64,000 bases of DNA, from the NCBI RefSeq assembly GCF_018588885.1, contig NZ_JAFFIW010000001.1, positions 186,001 to 250,000 of the forward strand, read 5' to 3'. Numbering within the stretch: the first letter of the stretch is position 1; the number at the start of each line of letters is the position of its first letter. Source of the DNA: Mesorhizobium sp. dw_380. GTDB lineage: Bacteria > Pseudomonadota > Alphaproteobacteria > Rhizobiales > Rhizobiaceae. Made by a program: the position numbers and the translations under genes. Shown here one piece after another: positions 45,082 through 53,246 of this stretch. The notes beneath the pieces were generated by a model. The model was not told the origin of the DNA and did no database searches. It was given only the letters and a program-made list of their open reading frames with translations.

Positions 45082-45951
45082 TCAGGCCTTCGCCTGCGAC
45101 TTCACATGGGCGATATAGCCCCGCACATCGCCCGCCGGCTCGGCATAGGCCTTGCCGAGCTTCTTCTCGATGGCCGCCATGTACTCCTTCGCCCATTTGG
45201 GCAGCGTGTAGTCGATAACCGCCAGGAACTCGAGCGTCGCCGCCAGCCGGATGTCGGCAATCGACGGGTGCCTGCCGCCGATGAACGGCTTGCCATCCCG
45301 GAAGAAGCTGTGAAACACCTCCAGCGGCTCGGCGATGGCGTCCATCGCCGCCTTCTGCGCTTCGGATTTCTTGTCGGGATGGGCGTCGCTGTGGCCGACC
45401 TCGCCGGCATATTGCGGGAAACCCAGCGCCGGATAGGTGGCACGCGCAACATAGGGATAGAGCGTGGCCATCAGATAGAACATGGCGCTGTCGACCATCG
45501 CGCGCTTGGCCGGTGCCTTCGGATAGAACTTCTCCAGCCCGTGCTTGTTGGCCAGATACTGCATGATGGCGCAGCTTTCCCACAGAACGCCGCGCGGCAG
45601 GCCCTTGTCCTCGATCATCGGCGTCAGATGCGCCGGGTTTCGCGCCATGTATTCGGGTGAGCGCGTGTGTCCCCAGGCGTCGGTCTCGGCATGGTCGAGC
45701 CCGGCTGCGCGCGCGAACACCCGCACGCTCATATTGTTGACGCTCGGCTTCAGCATGCTGAGCGTCAGTGCCGGTTTCTTCGCTGATTTCGCCTTGGCCT
45801 GCGGTGCGGACGTCTTTGCGGCTGGCTTTGCCGCCGCTTTCACTGCAGCCTTTGGCGCTGCCTTGCCCGCAGGCTTCGCTGCTTTCCCTGTCGGTTTGGC
45901 CGCTGCCTTGGCGGCAGGCTTCTTCGCACTCTTCGTCACTGTCTTTGCCAT
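45082..45951 (-). CDS. Glutathione S-transferase family protein with histone-H1-like N-terminal tail
   Basis: 289 residues from the ATG at 45951 (GGGAGGA site). Residues 1-60 are almost only Lys, Ala and Pro (blocks such as KPAAKAAAKPTGKAAKPAGK), like histone H1 or AlgP/Hc1 tails. The remainder is a GST: thioredoxin-like N-domain (SVRVFARAAGLDHAETDAWG, GVLWESCAIMQYLANKHG) and a helical C-domain (GKPFIGGRHPSIADIRLAAT). The tail should bind nucleic acid or other polyanions. The VOC gene lies directly upstream on the same strand. Confidence 0.85.
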   Translation of the reverse strand: MAKTVTKSAKKPAAKAAAKPTGKAAKPAGKAAPKAAVKAAAKPAAKTSAPQAKAKSAKKPALTLSMLKPSVNNMSVRVFARAAGLDHAETDAWGHTRSPEYMARNPAHLTPMIEDKGLPRGVLWESCAIMQYLANKHGLEKFYPKAPAKRAMVDSAMFYLMATLYPYVARATYPALGFPQYAGEVGHSDAHPDKKSEAQKAAMDAIAEPLEVFHSFFRDGKPFIGGRHPSIADIRLAATLEFLAVIDYTLPKWAKEYMAAIEKKLGKAYAEPAGDVRGYIAHVKSQAKA

Positions 45952-45979
45952 TTGGTCCTCCCTTTGTTTTTTCTGGCGG

Positions 45980-46561
45980 TCAGTATGGGTTCTTCGGCGC
46001 CCGTTCGTCCGACAAGGTTGCGCGGGAACGCTCGACGAGCGCCTGGATCGCATCGGCGAGATGCACTTCCGCGATGTTGTAGTCGCCGCGCCCGACACGC
46101 AGCCTGTGCGCCTCCATCAAGACGTCGGCATGGGTGAAGCCCGCCGGCGGCTCGAAGCGGTAGGAGGCGAGCTCGATCAGCAGGCCGAGCGGATCCTCGA
46201 AGTAGATCGAATCCATGAAGCCGCGATCCTTCACGCCACTATGCTTGATGCCGCGCTCGTCGAGCCGGACGACGGCCTGCAGGAAGGTGACGCGCGACAC
46301 CGCGAACGCGATGTGATGGACGCAGCCCGGATCGGTCGGCGTGCGCCGCTTCTGCGGCGTGCGGCTCTCATCGGTGAAGACGGTGATCAGCCGGCCGTCG
46401 CCCGGATCGAAATAGAGATGACTTTCGCTGGCCTTGTCGAGGTTGGGCTGCTCGAAGATGAACGGCATGCCGAGCACGCCTTCCCAGAAATCGATCGAAG
46501 TCTGACGCCCGGCGCCGACCAGCGTGATATGGTGGACGCCCTGCGATTGCAGTTTTTGCAT
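45980..46561 (-). CDS. VOC family protein (glyoxalase/dioxygenase fold)
   Basis: 193 residues. Two paired VOC halves: VHHITLVGAGRQTSIDFWEG at the start and VHHIAFAVSRVTFLQAVVRL near residue 80, with the third ligand in IYFEDPLGLLIELASY. The His-His-Glu set for a divalent metal is present. Could be an extradiol dioxygenase or an isomerase; substrate unknown. Probably co-transcribed with the GST gene 28 bases downstream, which suggests a glutathione-dependent or detoxification role. Confidence 0.82.
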   Translation of the reverse strand: MQKLQSQGVHHITLVGAGRQTSIDFWEGVLGMPFIFEQPNLDKASESHLYFDPGDGRLITVFTDESRTPQKRRTPTDPGCVHHIAFAVSRVTFLQAVVRLDERGIKHSGVKDRGFMDSIYFEDPLGLLIELASYRFEPPAGFTHADVLMEAHRLRVGRGDYNIAEVHLADAIQALVERSRATLSDERAPKNPY

Positions 46562-46799
46562 TGGCCCTCTCCCGGGGCATCAGCTGCCCGTGCGGATCTG
46601 CCCGGCATCCGGCGTTGTGTGCGCCGCCGTGCCTCAGGATCCATCATGTGATGCTAATGCAATCAGTCCCACCGCGCCAGAAGCGGCGAACTCTATTGTT
46701 GTACGCCGGCGAAACCGCTCTCGGCCTTTAGGGTTACAGAACCTTTTCAAGGAAAGGCCGGCGTGAAAGTCGCCCCGTCGGTTCGTGGCGAAGCCGCGA

Positions 46800-46997
46800 C
46801 TAAGCGACGGCCCTGAGCTCGGCTTCCGCCAGCATTCCCAGGCCGCCACACTCGGCGCAGGTGAGGGTCTTGCCCGGGCAGCTCGTCTGATGTGTCCCTT
46901 GCGGGCAGCAATACCCTTTCGACACACTCCATCTGGAGCAATCGAAAACCTTGCCGCCGCCATGGCAGCGCGAGCAAATCGTCTTGACTGAGGACAT
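46800..46997 (-). CDS. Small cysteine-rich zinc-binding protein (DnaJ-type CxxCxG motifs)
   Basis: 65 residues from the ATG at 46997. It contains CSRCHGGG near residue 8 and CAECGGLG near residue 48, the CxxCxGxG elements of the DnaJ zinc domain, with three further cysteines between (DCSRW, YCCPQG, SCPGK). No J-domain or other part is present. A single-module zinc protein of this kind could act as a small redox or protein-binding factor; the family is not one I can name. Confidence 0.6.
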   Translation of the reverse strand: MSSVKTICSRCHGGGKVFDCSRWSVSKGYCCPQGTHQTSCPGKTLTCAECGGLGMLAEAELRAVA

Positions 46998-47308
46998 TCC
47001 AACTCTATCCGACCCAAGTCCGCTAGCCGCAGACGCTACCCCCGCACGCCAAGTACCAGAGATCGTTGCGCTTTCAAGCGTCGCGGCCTGACTTAAATTG
47101 GGGGGATTCGGGAATGCGGAGCCCCTCGACATCTCCGTCGAGGAGAAGGATCGGGCGGTTGAGAAGACTGCGAAACTTCCGTTGCTGTTTGCCTGCCCCT
47201 CCGTGATCAGACCGGGTGCAAAAATGGCCCGCTACGGTGTAGCAGCGGGCTCACGGTCTAAGGCAAACGTGCCTTCAATAGTCGGGCGTTGGTCGGACGG
47301 GGCTGGTT

Positions 47309-47587
47309 TCAGCCACCCATCTTCTTCGCCATCGCGCAAAATTCTGCGTGCGACTTGTTGAGCGTGGTATCGCCGCAGTCTTTCAACACGGCCTTCTTTT
47401 CATCGGGTTTCATGGCCATCCATGCGGTCTTGAAATCCGCTTCCGTTCTCAAGGTTTTCATGCCGGCATCGGTGAAGAATGGTGACATCTTTGCCGGATC
47501 GTCGAGTGCGGAAGTGCTGCCGGCGAGTGCTGAACCAGTCATCATCGCAAGCGCCATCGCGCCCGCTGTGAGCATCTTGATGTTCAT
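47309..47587 (-). CDS. Small secreted protein, EcfG-controlled
   Basis: 92 residues with signal peptide MNIKMLTAGAMALAMMTGSA cleaved near LAG-STSA. The mature part (KMSPFFTDAGMKTLRTEADF, then AVLKDCGDTTLNKSHAEFCA) has two cysteines. Family unknown to me. An exact EcfG promoter lies 63 bases upstream, more than 20 kb away from the stress locus. Confidence 0.72.
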   Translation of the reverse strand: MNIKMLTAGAMALAMMTGSALAGSTSALDDPAKMSPFFTDAGMKTLRTEADFKTAWMAMKPDEKKAVLKDCGDTTLNKSHAEFCAMAKKMGG

Positions 47588-47649
47588 CTGACTATTCCTC
47601 CGTTAGGTCATTCTCCTCCGTCAGGTCATTCAACCTGACCTTTAGGAGA

Positions 47650-47674
47650 AACGTCATGTGATCAACTCGGTTCC
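47650..47674 (-). promoter_or_regulatory. EcfG-type promoter for the small secreted protein gene
   Basis: Minus strand GGAAC (47674-47670), 16-base spacer, CGTT (47653-47650). The 47588-47895 gap holds this promoter and a duplicated CCTCCGTNAGGTCATTC unit near 47599-47630, but no other gene. Confidence 0.75.
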
Positions 47675-47895
47675 AGCGCCGAACCGGCAAGATTCGGAAT
47701 TGATTGGCTACCCGGACGTGAGGAATGGCGAGGATTATCTTCACTGGAGTTTCGTCTCGCCAACCGGGCGGAGGCCGACCTCGACAGCAAACCGCACCAA
47801 CTGAAGCATCGTCCGCGAGTCGGCATCCACATGCAGCGCATTTGACCGCTATTTGACGGTTTCGGTACGCCTGCAGCTATATCGCTTGAAATCCT

Positions 47896-47970
47896 TGGTA
47901 CGCCCAAGGGGAATCGAACCCCTGTTCCCGCCGTGAGAGGGCGGTGTCCTGACCGCTAGACGATGGGCGC
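47896..47970 (-). tRNA. tRNA-Glu (anticodon CTC)
   Basis: Cloverleaf on the minus strand: acceptor GCGCCCA paired with TGGGCGT (G1:U72 wobble), D arm with TCTAGCGGTCAGGA, anticodon stem CCGCC/GGCGG around CTCTCAC giving anticodon CTC, T loop GGTTCGATTCC, and an encoded CCA end (47898-47896). Confidence 0.95.
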
Positions 47971-48060
47971 GCTCAAGAACCGGCGATATAGGCTGACGGC
48001 CAGGAAAAAGCAACTGGGGTTCGGCGGCTTTACCGCATCGAGGAAAACGCGACCCCGCCG

Positions 48061-48114
48061 CTAGAGCCGGATGACTTCAGGTCGAATCGGCCTGAAATCT
48101 GAATCCGCCTCTAG
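48061..48114. repeat. Palindromic intergenic element
   Basis: Imperfect palindrome starting CTAGAGCCGGAT and ending ATCCGCCTCTAG, with inner TTCAGG and CCTGAA. It lies between tRNA-Glu and the VOC gene. Confidence 0.7.
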
Positions 48115-48124
48115 ATCAAAGAGA

Positions 48125-48199
48125 TAGAGCATGATGCCTGGACAAACGGTGCCCGTTTGTCCGAGAAAACCGCTTCACACTTTTCGGCATCATGCTCTA
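48125..48199. repeat. Dispersed palindromic element overlapping the VOC gene stop
   Basis: Arms TAGAGCATGATGCC (48125-48138) and GGCATCATGCTCTA (48186-48199), with GTCCGAGAAAACCGCTTCAC inside; related to the element at 29162-29212. The right arm contains the stop codon of the VOC gene (48197-48199). Confidence 0.8.
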
Positions 48200-48604
48200 G
48201 CGTTTCGGCTCGATCAGATCCCAGAGATTGCCATGGAGATCGGCGAAAACCGCCACTGTGCCATAGGGTTCGAAACGCGGCGCCTCGCGGAATTCGACAC
48301 CCTTTTCCAGCATCGCCGCATGGTCGCGCGCAAAGTCGTCGGTTTCGAGGAACAGGAAGACGCGGCCGCCGGTCTGGTTGCCGATGCTTTTCCGTTGCGC
48401 CTCGTCGGACGCCTCGGCCAGCAGCAGCCTGGCGCCCTGCCCGTCGGCCGGCGCGACTGTAACCCAGCGCTTGCCGCCGCCGAGATCGACATCCTCGAGG
48501 AGCTGAAAACCCAGCCGCTCGACATACCAGGCAATCGCCTCGTCATAATTGGCGACGACCAGCGCCACGGTCGCGACCCGGCGGTGTTCGGCAAATCCGC
48601 TCAT
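48197..48604 (-). CDS. VOC family protein (single-domain glyoxalase-like)
   Basis: 135 residues, one VOC unit: VATVALVVANYDEAIAWYVE at the start and GTVAVFADLHGNLWDLIEP at the end, which supplies the usual Glu ligand; the first strand has no His, so metal binding may differ from classical glyoxalase I. Overlaps the upstream membrane protein gene by four bases. Confidence 0.8.
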   Translation of the reverse strand: MSGFAEHRRVATVALVVANYDEAIAWYVERLGFQLLEDVDLGGGKRWVTVAPADGQGARLLLAEASDEAQRKSIGNQTGGRVFLFLETDDFARDHAAMLEKGVEFREAPRFEPYGTVAVFADLHGNLWDLIEPKR

Positions 48605-48984
48605 TTGTTGCGAATTGCAAAGCGGCCGATCAGGCGGCGCTCGGCGATATCATAGACGAAGATCGTACGGCTGCCGTCGGTCAGTTCGGCGTCGATCGAG
48701 ATGCGATTGCCGGACAGCGACTGGCTGACCACCTTGGCGCCGACCGGCAGCACGATGTCGCCGCTGAGCGGCTCGCCGGCGGGCACCTGGATATCGCCAG
48801 CCAGCGGCGGGTTTGCCGGCGGCGCCTTGCGGGCTTTGTAGACAATCGCCGCGATCACCACCATAAGGGCCAGCAAAAGCAGGCCAAGATTGATGGCCAT
48901 GAAGCGGACGAGCTTGCCACGCATCTTTTCGACCTGGGGGTCGAGCGGCTTTTCCTGATCTTCTTCGGCAGCGGGCCGGGCCAT
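48601..48984 (-). CDS. Uncharacterised single-span membrane protein
   Basis: 127 residues from the ATG at 48984; a longer frame to 49071 runs into the divergent rluD-like gene. Acidic cytoplasmic start (MARPAAEEDQEKPLDPQ), one helix (FMAINLGLLLLALMVVIAAI, about residues 28-48) and a beta-rich periplasmic part (LPVGAKVVSQSLSGNRISID, then GSRTIFVYDIAERRLIG). Family not recognised. First gene of a pair with the VOC gene. Confidence 0.7.
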   Translation of the reverse strand: MARPAAEEDQEKPLDPQVEKMRGKLVRFMAINLGLLLLALMVVIAAIVYKARKAPPANPPLAGDIQVPAGEPLSGDIVLPVGAKVVSQSLSGNRISIDAELTDGSRTIFVYDIAERRLIGRFAIRNK

Positions 48985-49010
48985 GACAGATATTCCAGAA
49001 CGGATTCTCG

Positions 49011-50066
49011 ATGAGCGCTCATAGCGAAGAGGCCCCCCAATTGATAGGGGATCAATTGATAGAGGCAGCACCGACTGTGCTGGTGGCGGGCGCGGATGCG
49101 GCCGGCCAGCGCCTCGACCAATGGCTGGCGGCCAGCCTTGGCCCGGATATGTCGCGCAGCCGTGTGCAGATGCTGATCAGGCAAGGCGCGGTCACGATCG
49201 ACGGCAAGCCGGTCGACGAGACCAAGCGCAAGATGGCCGCTGGCGAACGTGTATCGGTCGCCATGCCGGAGCCGGCGCCGGCCGAACCGCAGGGCGAGAA
49301 CATCGCGCTCGATGTGCTCTATGAGGACGACGCGCTGATCGTCATCAACAAGCCGGCAGGCCTTGTCGTGCATCCCGGCGCCGGCAACTGGACCGGCACG
49401 CTGGTCAACGCGCTGATCCATCATTGCGGCGACAGCCTGTCAGGCATTGGCGGGGTGCGCCGGCCGGGCATCGTGCACCGCCTCGACAAGGAGACCAGCG
49501 GCGTCATGGTGGTGGCCAAGACAGACCGCGCCCACAAGGCGCTGTCCGAAGCCTTCGCCGACCATGGCCGGAGCGGCGATCTCGAACGCGCCTACCTGGC
49601 TTTGGTCTGGGGCATACCGCAGAGGCCGACCGGAACGGTCGATGCGCCGCTTGGCCGCGCCGCCGACCGGGTGCGCCGCGCCGTGGTGCCGGAGGGCCGC
49701 GACGACGCCCGTCACGCCGTCACCCACTTCGCCGTGCAGGAGCGCTTCGGCGCGGGACAGCGGGAATTCGCCACCGCAAGCCTGGTCGAATGCCGCCTGG
49801 AGACCGGCCGCACCCACCAGATCCGCGTCCACATGGCCCATATCGGCCATCCCGTCATCGGCGACCCCGATTATGGCCAGGCCTTCCGCACCAAGGCCAA
49901 CCGGTTGCCCGAACCGCTGAAAAGTCAGGTCAAGGCATTTTCCCGCCAGGCCTTGCATGCCTGGCTCCTTGCATTTCGTCACCCGGATACCCATTTATCC
50001 CTGAGGTTCGAGGCGCCGTTACCGGGGGACATGGAGGAACTTGTCGACGGTTTTCGCAAGCTCTGA
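49011..50066 (+). CDS. rluD: RluA/RluD family pseudouridine synthase
   Basis: 351 residues. An S4 RNA-binding domain (RLDQWLAASLGPDMSRSRVQ, about residues 35-90) precedes the synthase domain with the catalytic motif HRLDKETSGVMVVAKT (Asp near residue 165) and the late RTHQIRVHMAHIGHPVIGD. By family it makes pseudouridines in 23S rRNA helix 69. Immediately upstream of rpoH, a common rhizobial arrangement. Confidence 0.87.
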   Translation: MSAHSEEAPQLIGDQLIEAAPTVLVAGADAAGQRLDQWLAASLGPDMSRSRVQMLIRQGAVTIDGKPVDETKRKMAAGERVSVAMPEPAPAEPQGENIALDVLYEDDALIVINKPAGLVVHPGAGNWTGTLVNALIHHCGDSLSGIGGVRRPGIVHRLDKETSGVMVVAKTDRAHKALSEAFADHGRSGDLERAYLALVWGIPQRPTGTVDAPLGRAADRVRRAVVPEGRDDARHAVTHFAVQERFGAGQREFATASLVECRLETGRTHQIRVHMAHIGHPVIGDPDYGQAFRTKANRLPEPLKSQVKAFSRQALHAWLLAFRHPDTHLSLRFEAPLPGDMEELVDGFRKL

Positions 50067-50277
50067 ACTGCCAGCATCTAGCCTCGAGCTAGCCATCAAA
50101 AAACCTGACTGGTATTGTTCACTTTAGCGTGACACACTGTTTCGTGTTGAACAAATGCCTGTCTTTTCTGGTTTTGTTCCTGTATAAGATCTGGTGTCGC
50201 GGGCGAGCCTTCTGGTGCTCGCGTCACATGTCCGCCGCGTTTCGGGGGCATCACTCCAATAGAGAGGGGGCGCTATC

Positions 50278-51189
50278 ATGGCCCAGTCACTACCAAGTAT
50301 CGTTTCCGGTGAAGGCGGCCTCAGCCGCTATCTGGAAGAAATCCGCCGCTTTCCCATGCTGCAGCCGCAGGAAGAGTATATGCTCGCCAAGCGTTATGCC
50401 GAGCATGAGGACACTTCCGCCGCCCACAAGCTCGTCACCAGCCATTTGCGGCTCGTCGCCAAGATTGCCATGGGCTATCGCGGCTACGGCCTGCCGATCG
50501 GCGAGGTGATCTCGGAAGGCAATGTCGGCCTGATGCAGGCCGTCAAGAAATTCGAACCCGAGCGCGGCTTCCGCCTCGCCACCTATGCCATGTGGTGGAT
50601 CAAGGCCTCGATCCAGGAATACATCCTGCGCTCGTGGAGCCTGGTCAAGATGGGCACGACCGCCAACCAGAAGCGTCTGTTCTTCAACTTGCGCAAGGTG
50701 AAGGGCAAGATCCAGGCGCTGGATGACGGCGACCTCAAGCCCGACCAGATCGCCGAGATCGCCACGCGGCTGAACGTTTCCGAAGCCGAGGTGGTGTCGA
50801 TGAACCGCCGCCTGTCCGGCGACGCCTCGCTCAACGCGCCGATCCGGGCGACGGAAGGCGAGTCCGGCGAATGGCAGGACTGGCTGGTCGACGACCACGA
50901 AAGCCAGGAAGAGATGCTGATCGAGCAGGACGAGCTGGAAAACCGGCGCGGCATGCTGTCCGGCGCTCTTGCCGTGCTCAACGAGCGCGAGCGGCGCATC
51001 TTCGAGGCACGTCGCCTCGCCGAGGAGCCGCTGACCCTGGAAGAGCTGTCGGCCGAGTTCGACATCAGCCGCGAGCGCGTGCGCCAGATCGAGGTGCGCG
51101 CATTCGAGAAGGTGCAGGATGCCGTCAAGGCCGCCGCCAAGCGCCAGACCCAGGCGCTGCGCACCATCGAGGCTCAGCCCGCGGCGTAA
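50278..51189 (+). CDS. rpoH: Heat-shock sigma factor RpoH
   Basis: 303 residues, sigma-70 family. Region 2 (YRGYGLPIGEVISEGNVGLM, then FATYAMWWIKAS-like LATYAMWWIKASIQEYILRS), the RpoH box QKRLFFNLRKVKGK, and region 4 (LSAEFDISRERVRQIEVRAF) are complete. Directs transcription of chaperone and protease genes on heat shock. Rhizobia often have two rpoH genes; which one this is cannot be read here. Followed by a strong terminator. Confidence 0.94.
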   Translation: MAQSLPSIVSGEGGLSRYLEEIRRFPMLQPQEEYMLAKRYAEHEDTSAAHKLVTSHLRLVAKIAMGYRGYGLPIGEVISEGNVGLMQAVKKFEPERGFRLATYAMWWIKASIQEYILRSWSLVKMGTTANQKRLFFNLRKVKGKIQALDDGDLKPDQIAEIATRLNVSEAEVVSMNRRLSGDASLNAPIRATEGESGEWQDWLVDDHESQEEMLIEQDELENRRGMLSGALAVLNERERRIFEARRLAEEPLTLEELSAEFDISRERVRQIEVRAFEKVQDAVKAAAKRQTQALRTIEAQPAA

Positions 51190-51219
51190 AGCCGGGTTCG
51201 GTTACGAAAAAGCATCAAG

Positions 51220-51250
51220 GCGGCGTCAGGAAACTGGCGCCGCTTTTTTT
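51220..51250 (+). terminator. Terminator after rpoH
   Basis: Ten-base stem GCGGCGTCAG / CTGGCGCCGC, loop GAAA, then seven T. Confidence 0.92.
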
Positions 51251-51285
51251 GTATTCGGCTGTGGCTAGCGAAAGCGAGGGCGACA

Positions 51286-51318
51286 GCCAATCTCCCCACT
51301 TGAGGGGGAGAGATTGGC
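51286..51318. repeat. Short inverted repeat related to the 9543-9703 element
   Basis: GCCAATCTCCCC and GGGGGAGAGATTGGC, nearly inverted with a two-base insertion. It contains the CTCCCC/GGGGAG core also found at 9567-9592. Confidence 0.6.
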
Positions 51319-51352
51319 AACGTCAACAACGGCGCCTACAGCGTGAGCCTCC

Positions 51353-52243
51353 CTAAAGCCCATCCAGCGGAAACTTCAGGTACCTTCGGCCGTTGGCTTC
51401 CGGCTCCGGCAGCCGACCGCCATTCATGTTGACCTGCAGCGCGTGCAGGATCAGCCGCGGCATCGGCAGCGTCCTGTCGCGGGCTTCTCGCAGGGCGACA
51501 AACTCAGCCTCGCTATGCGCGGCGATGAGGTGGGTGTTGGTGGCCTTCTGCACCGCCACCGTGCTTTCCCATAAGGGCGCGCGGCCACCGGCCTGATAGT
51601 CATGGCCGACGAAGACGCGCGTCTCGTCCGGCAAAGCCAGGATGTTCTGGATCGAGCGCCACAGCCGCGCCGCGCTGCCGCCGGGAAAGTCCGTTCTCGC
51701 CGTGCCGCTGTCCGGCATGAACAGCGTGTCGTGGATGAAGGCGGCGTCGCCGATCACGTAGGTGATCGAGGCCAGCGTATGTCCAGGTGAAAACAGCACC
51801 TTGACCGGAAGGGTCCCGACCCGGAAGGTCTCGCCGTCCGCGAACAGCCTGTCCCATTGCGAGCCATCGGCGGGAAAATCCGGCCAGTTGTAGATCACCT
51901 TCCACAGCTTCTGGATGTCGATGATCCTGTCGCCGATCGCCATCGGCGCCCCGGTCTTCTGTTTCAGGTAGTGCGCGGCCGAGAAATGATCGGCGTGTGG
52001 ATGGGTGTCGAGGATCCACTCGATCTCCAGCCCGTTTTCCCTGACGAAATCGAGCAGGGCATCCGCGCTTTTCGTACCCGTCGCGCCGGATTTCTCATCG
52101 AAGTCGAGGATCGGATCGATGATGGCGCATTGCTTCATTGTCGGGTCGGTGACGACATACTGAATGGCCCCGGTCGGCTTGTCGTAGAAGCCCCTGACCT
52201 GCGGTCTTGCCAAAGCAATGTCCAACCCGAGCTCCCAACCCAA
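51353..52243 (-). CDS. MBL-fold metallo-hydrolase (Blh/ETHE1-like)
   Basis: 296 residues. The metallo-beta-lactamase motif THPHADHFSAAHYL (HxHxDH) is at about residues 75-88, with later His ligands in FSPGHTLAS and GHDYQAGG. The sequence pattern is that of the beta-lactamase-like hydrolase Blh of bigR operons and of ETHE1 persulfide dioxygenases, so sulfide or persulfide metabolism is likely. No BigR-type regulator is adjacent. Start uncertain: 52243 has no ribosome site; a TTG at 52225 follows GGGAG. Confidence 0.8.
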   Translation of the reverse strand: MGWELGLDIALARPQVRGFYDKPTGAIQYVVTDPTMKQCAIIDPILDFDEKSGATGTKSADALLDFVRENGLEIEWILDTHPHADHFSAAHYLKQKTGAPMAIGDRIIDIQKLWKVIYNWPDFPADGSQWDRLFADGETFRVGTLPVKVLFSPGHTLASITYVIGDAAFIHDTLFMPDSGTARTDFPGGSAARLWRSIQNILALPDETRVFVGHDYQAGGRAPLWESTVAVQKATNTHLIAAHSEAEFVALREARDRTLPMPRLILHALQVNMNGGRLPEPEANGRRYLKFPLDGL

Positions 52244-52369
52244 TGCCGCGGCAGGAACGATTTTCTCCGCCGAACCCCAACAGAGGCATGCTTGTCCAGC
52301 GCTGCTGGCCAGTCAAGCATGACCTGGCCAGCAAGGACGTAAAAGACAAAAATCGTTCCGGCGCCTGTC

Positions 52370-53029
52370 TCAGGCGGACGGCTGCTTGGTCTTCCTGAGA
52401 TAGGGCAGGATGGTCTCAAAGGCGCCGAAGCGCTTGATCGCATCCTCGTTGGAAACGGCGGCGGTGATGATGACGTCCTCGCCTTGCTTCCAGTTCGCCG
52501 GCGTCGCCACCTGGTGCTTGGCGGTGAGCTGCATGGAGTCGACCGCGCGCAGGATCTCGTCGAAGTTGCGGCCCGTGGTCATCGGGTAGGTCAGCACCAG
52601 CTTGATCTTCTTGTCCGGCCCAATGACATAAACCGAGCGCACGGTGGCGTTGTCGGCGGGCGTGCGGCCTTCCGACGTCTCGCCGGCCCCGCCCGGCAAC
52701 ATGTCATAGAGCTTGGCGACCTTGAGGTCCTTGTCGCCGATCAGCGGATACTTCACCGACTGGCCGGTCGCCGTCTTGATGTCGTCCTGCCACTTGCCAT
52801 GGCTTTCGACCGGATCGACCGAAATGCCGATGATCTTGACGTTGCGCTTCTTGAACTCGCCTTCGAGCCCAGCCATCGTGCCAAGCTCGGTGGTGCAGAC
52901 CGGTGTGAAATTCTTCGGGTGGCTGAACAGGATCGCCCAGCCGTCGCCGATCCAGTCATGGAACTTGATCGTCCCTTGCGTGGTCTCGGCGGTGAAGTCC
53001 GGCGCGATGTCGTTGATACGAAGGCTCAT
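52370..53029 (-). CDS. 1-Cys peroxiredoxin (Prx6 type)
   Basis: 219 residues from the ATG at 53029; longer frames to 53161 have no similarity. Peroxidatic cysteine in HPKNFTPVCTTELGTMAG (about residue 45), conserved Arg/Trp further on, and the long C-terminal domain (VDSMQLTAKHQVATPANWKQ) of Prx6. It reduces hydroperoxides in the cytoplasm; the electron donor is not obvious here. The 217-base gap to zapA holds no gene I can support. Confidence 0.9.
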   Translation of the reverse strand: MSLRINDIAPDFTAETTQGTIKFHDWIGDGWAILFSHPKNFTPVCTTELGTMAGLEGEFKKRNVKIIGISVDPVESHGKWQDDIKTATGQSVKYPLIGDKDLKVAKLYDMLPGGAGETSEGRTPADNATVRSVYVIGPDKKIKLVLTYPMTTGRNFDEILRAVDSMQLTAKHQVATPANWKQGEDVIITAAVSNEDAIKRFGAFETILPYLRKTKQPSA

Positions 53030-53246
53030 GGTCCTACCCCTGTGACAATGCCGCAAACCCACTGCCGCGGCTCGACACCTTTTTACACCCTCGGCAGCAC
53101 CAACAAAATGCTTAAACCTGCCAGCGGCAGCGCTGGCGGCGAAAAAGATGCTGTCCATCATGGCAATGGCGGCAGGAATTTTCGGATGTCCGCCGACGCC
53201 GAGGCAGCTTCCGCTGGAGAACGGCCTGCATCCGGCGCGCGGTGCT

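Noticed and set aside
47098..47361. 87-codon plus-strand open frame
   Set aside because: No ribosome site, no similarity, and it overlaps the end of the secreted protein gene on the other strand.
50140..50190. Possible sigma-70 or heat-shock promoter of rpoH
   Set aside because: TATAAG at 50183 could be a -10, but no -35 at proper spacing matches well enough to call.
53030..53246. Possible 6S RNA gene after zapA
   Set aside because: In many alphaproteobacteria ssrS follows zapA, so I looked here, but could not see the central-bubble and closing-stem pattern. A covariance search with the 6S model would decide it.
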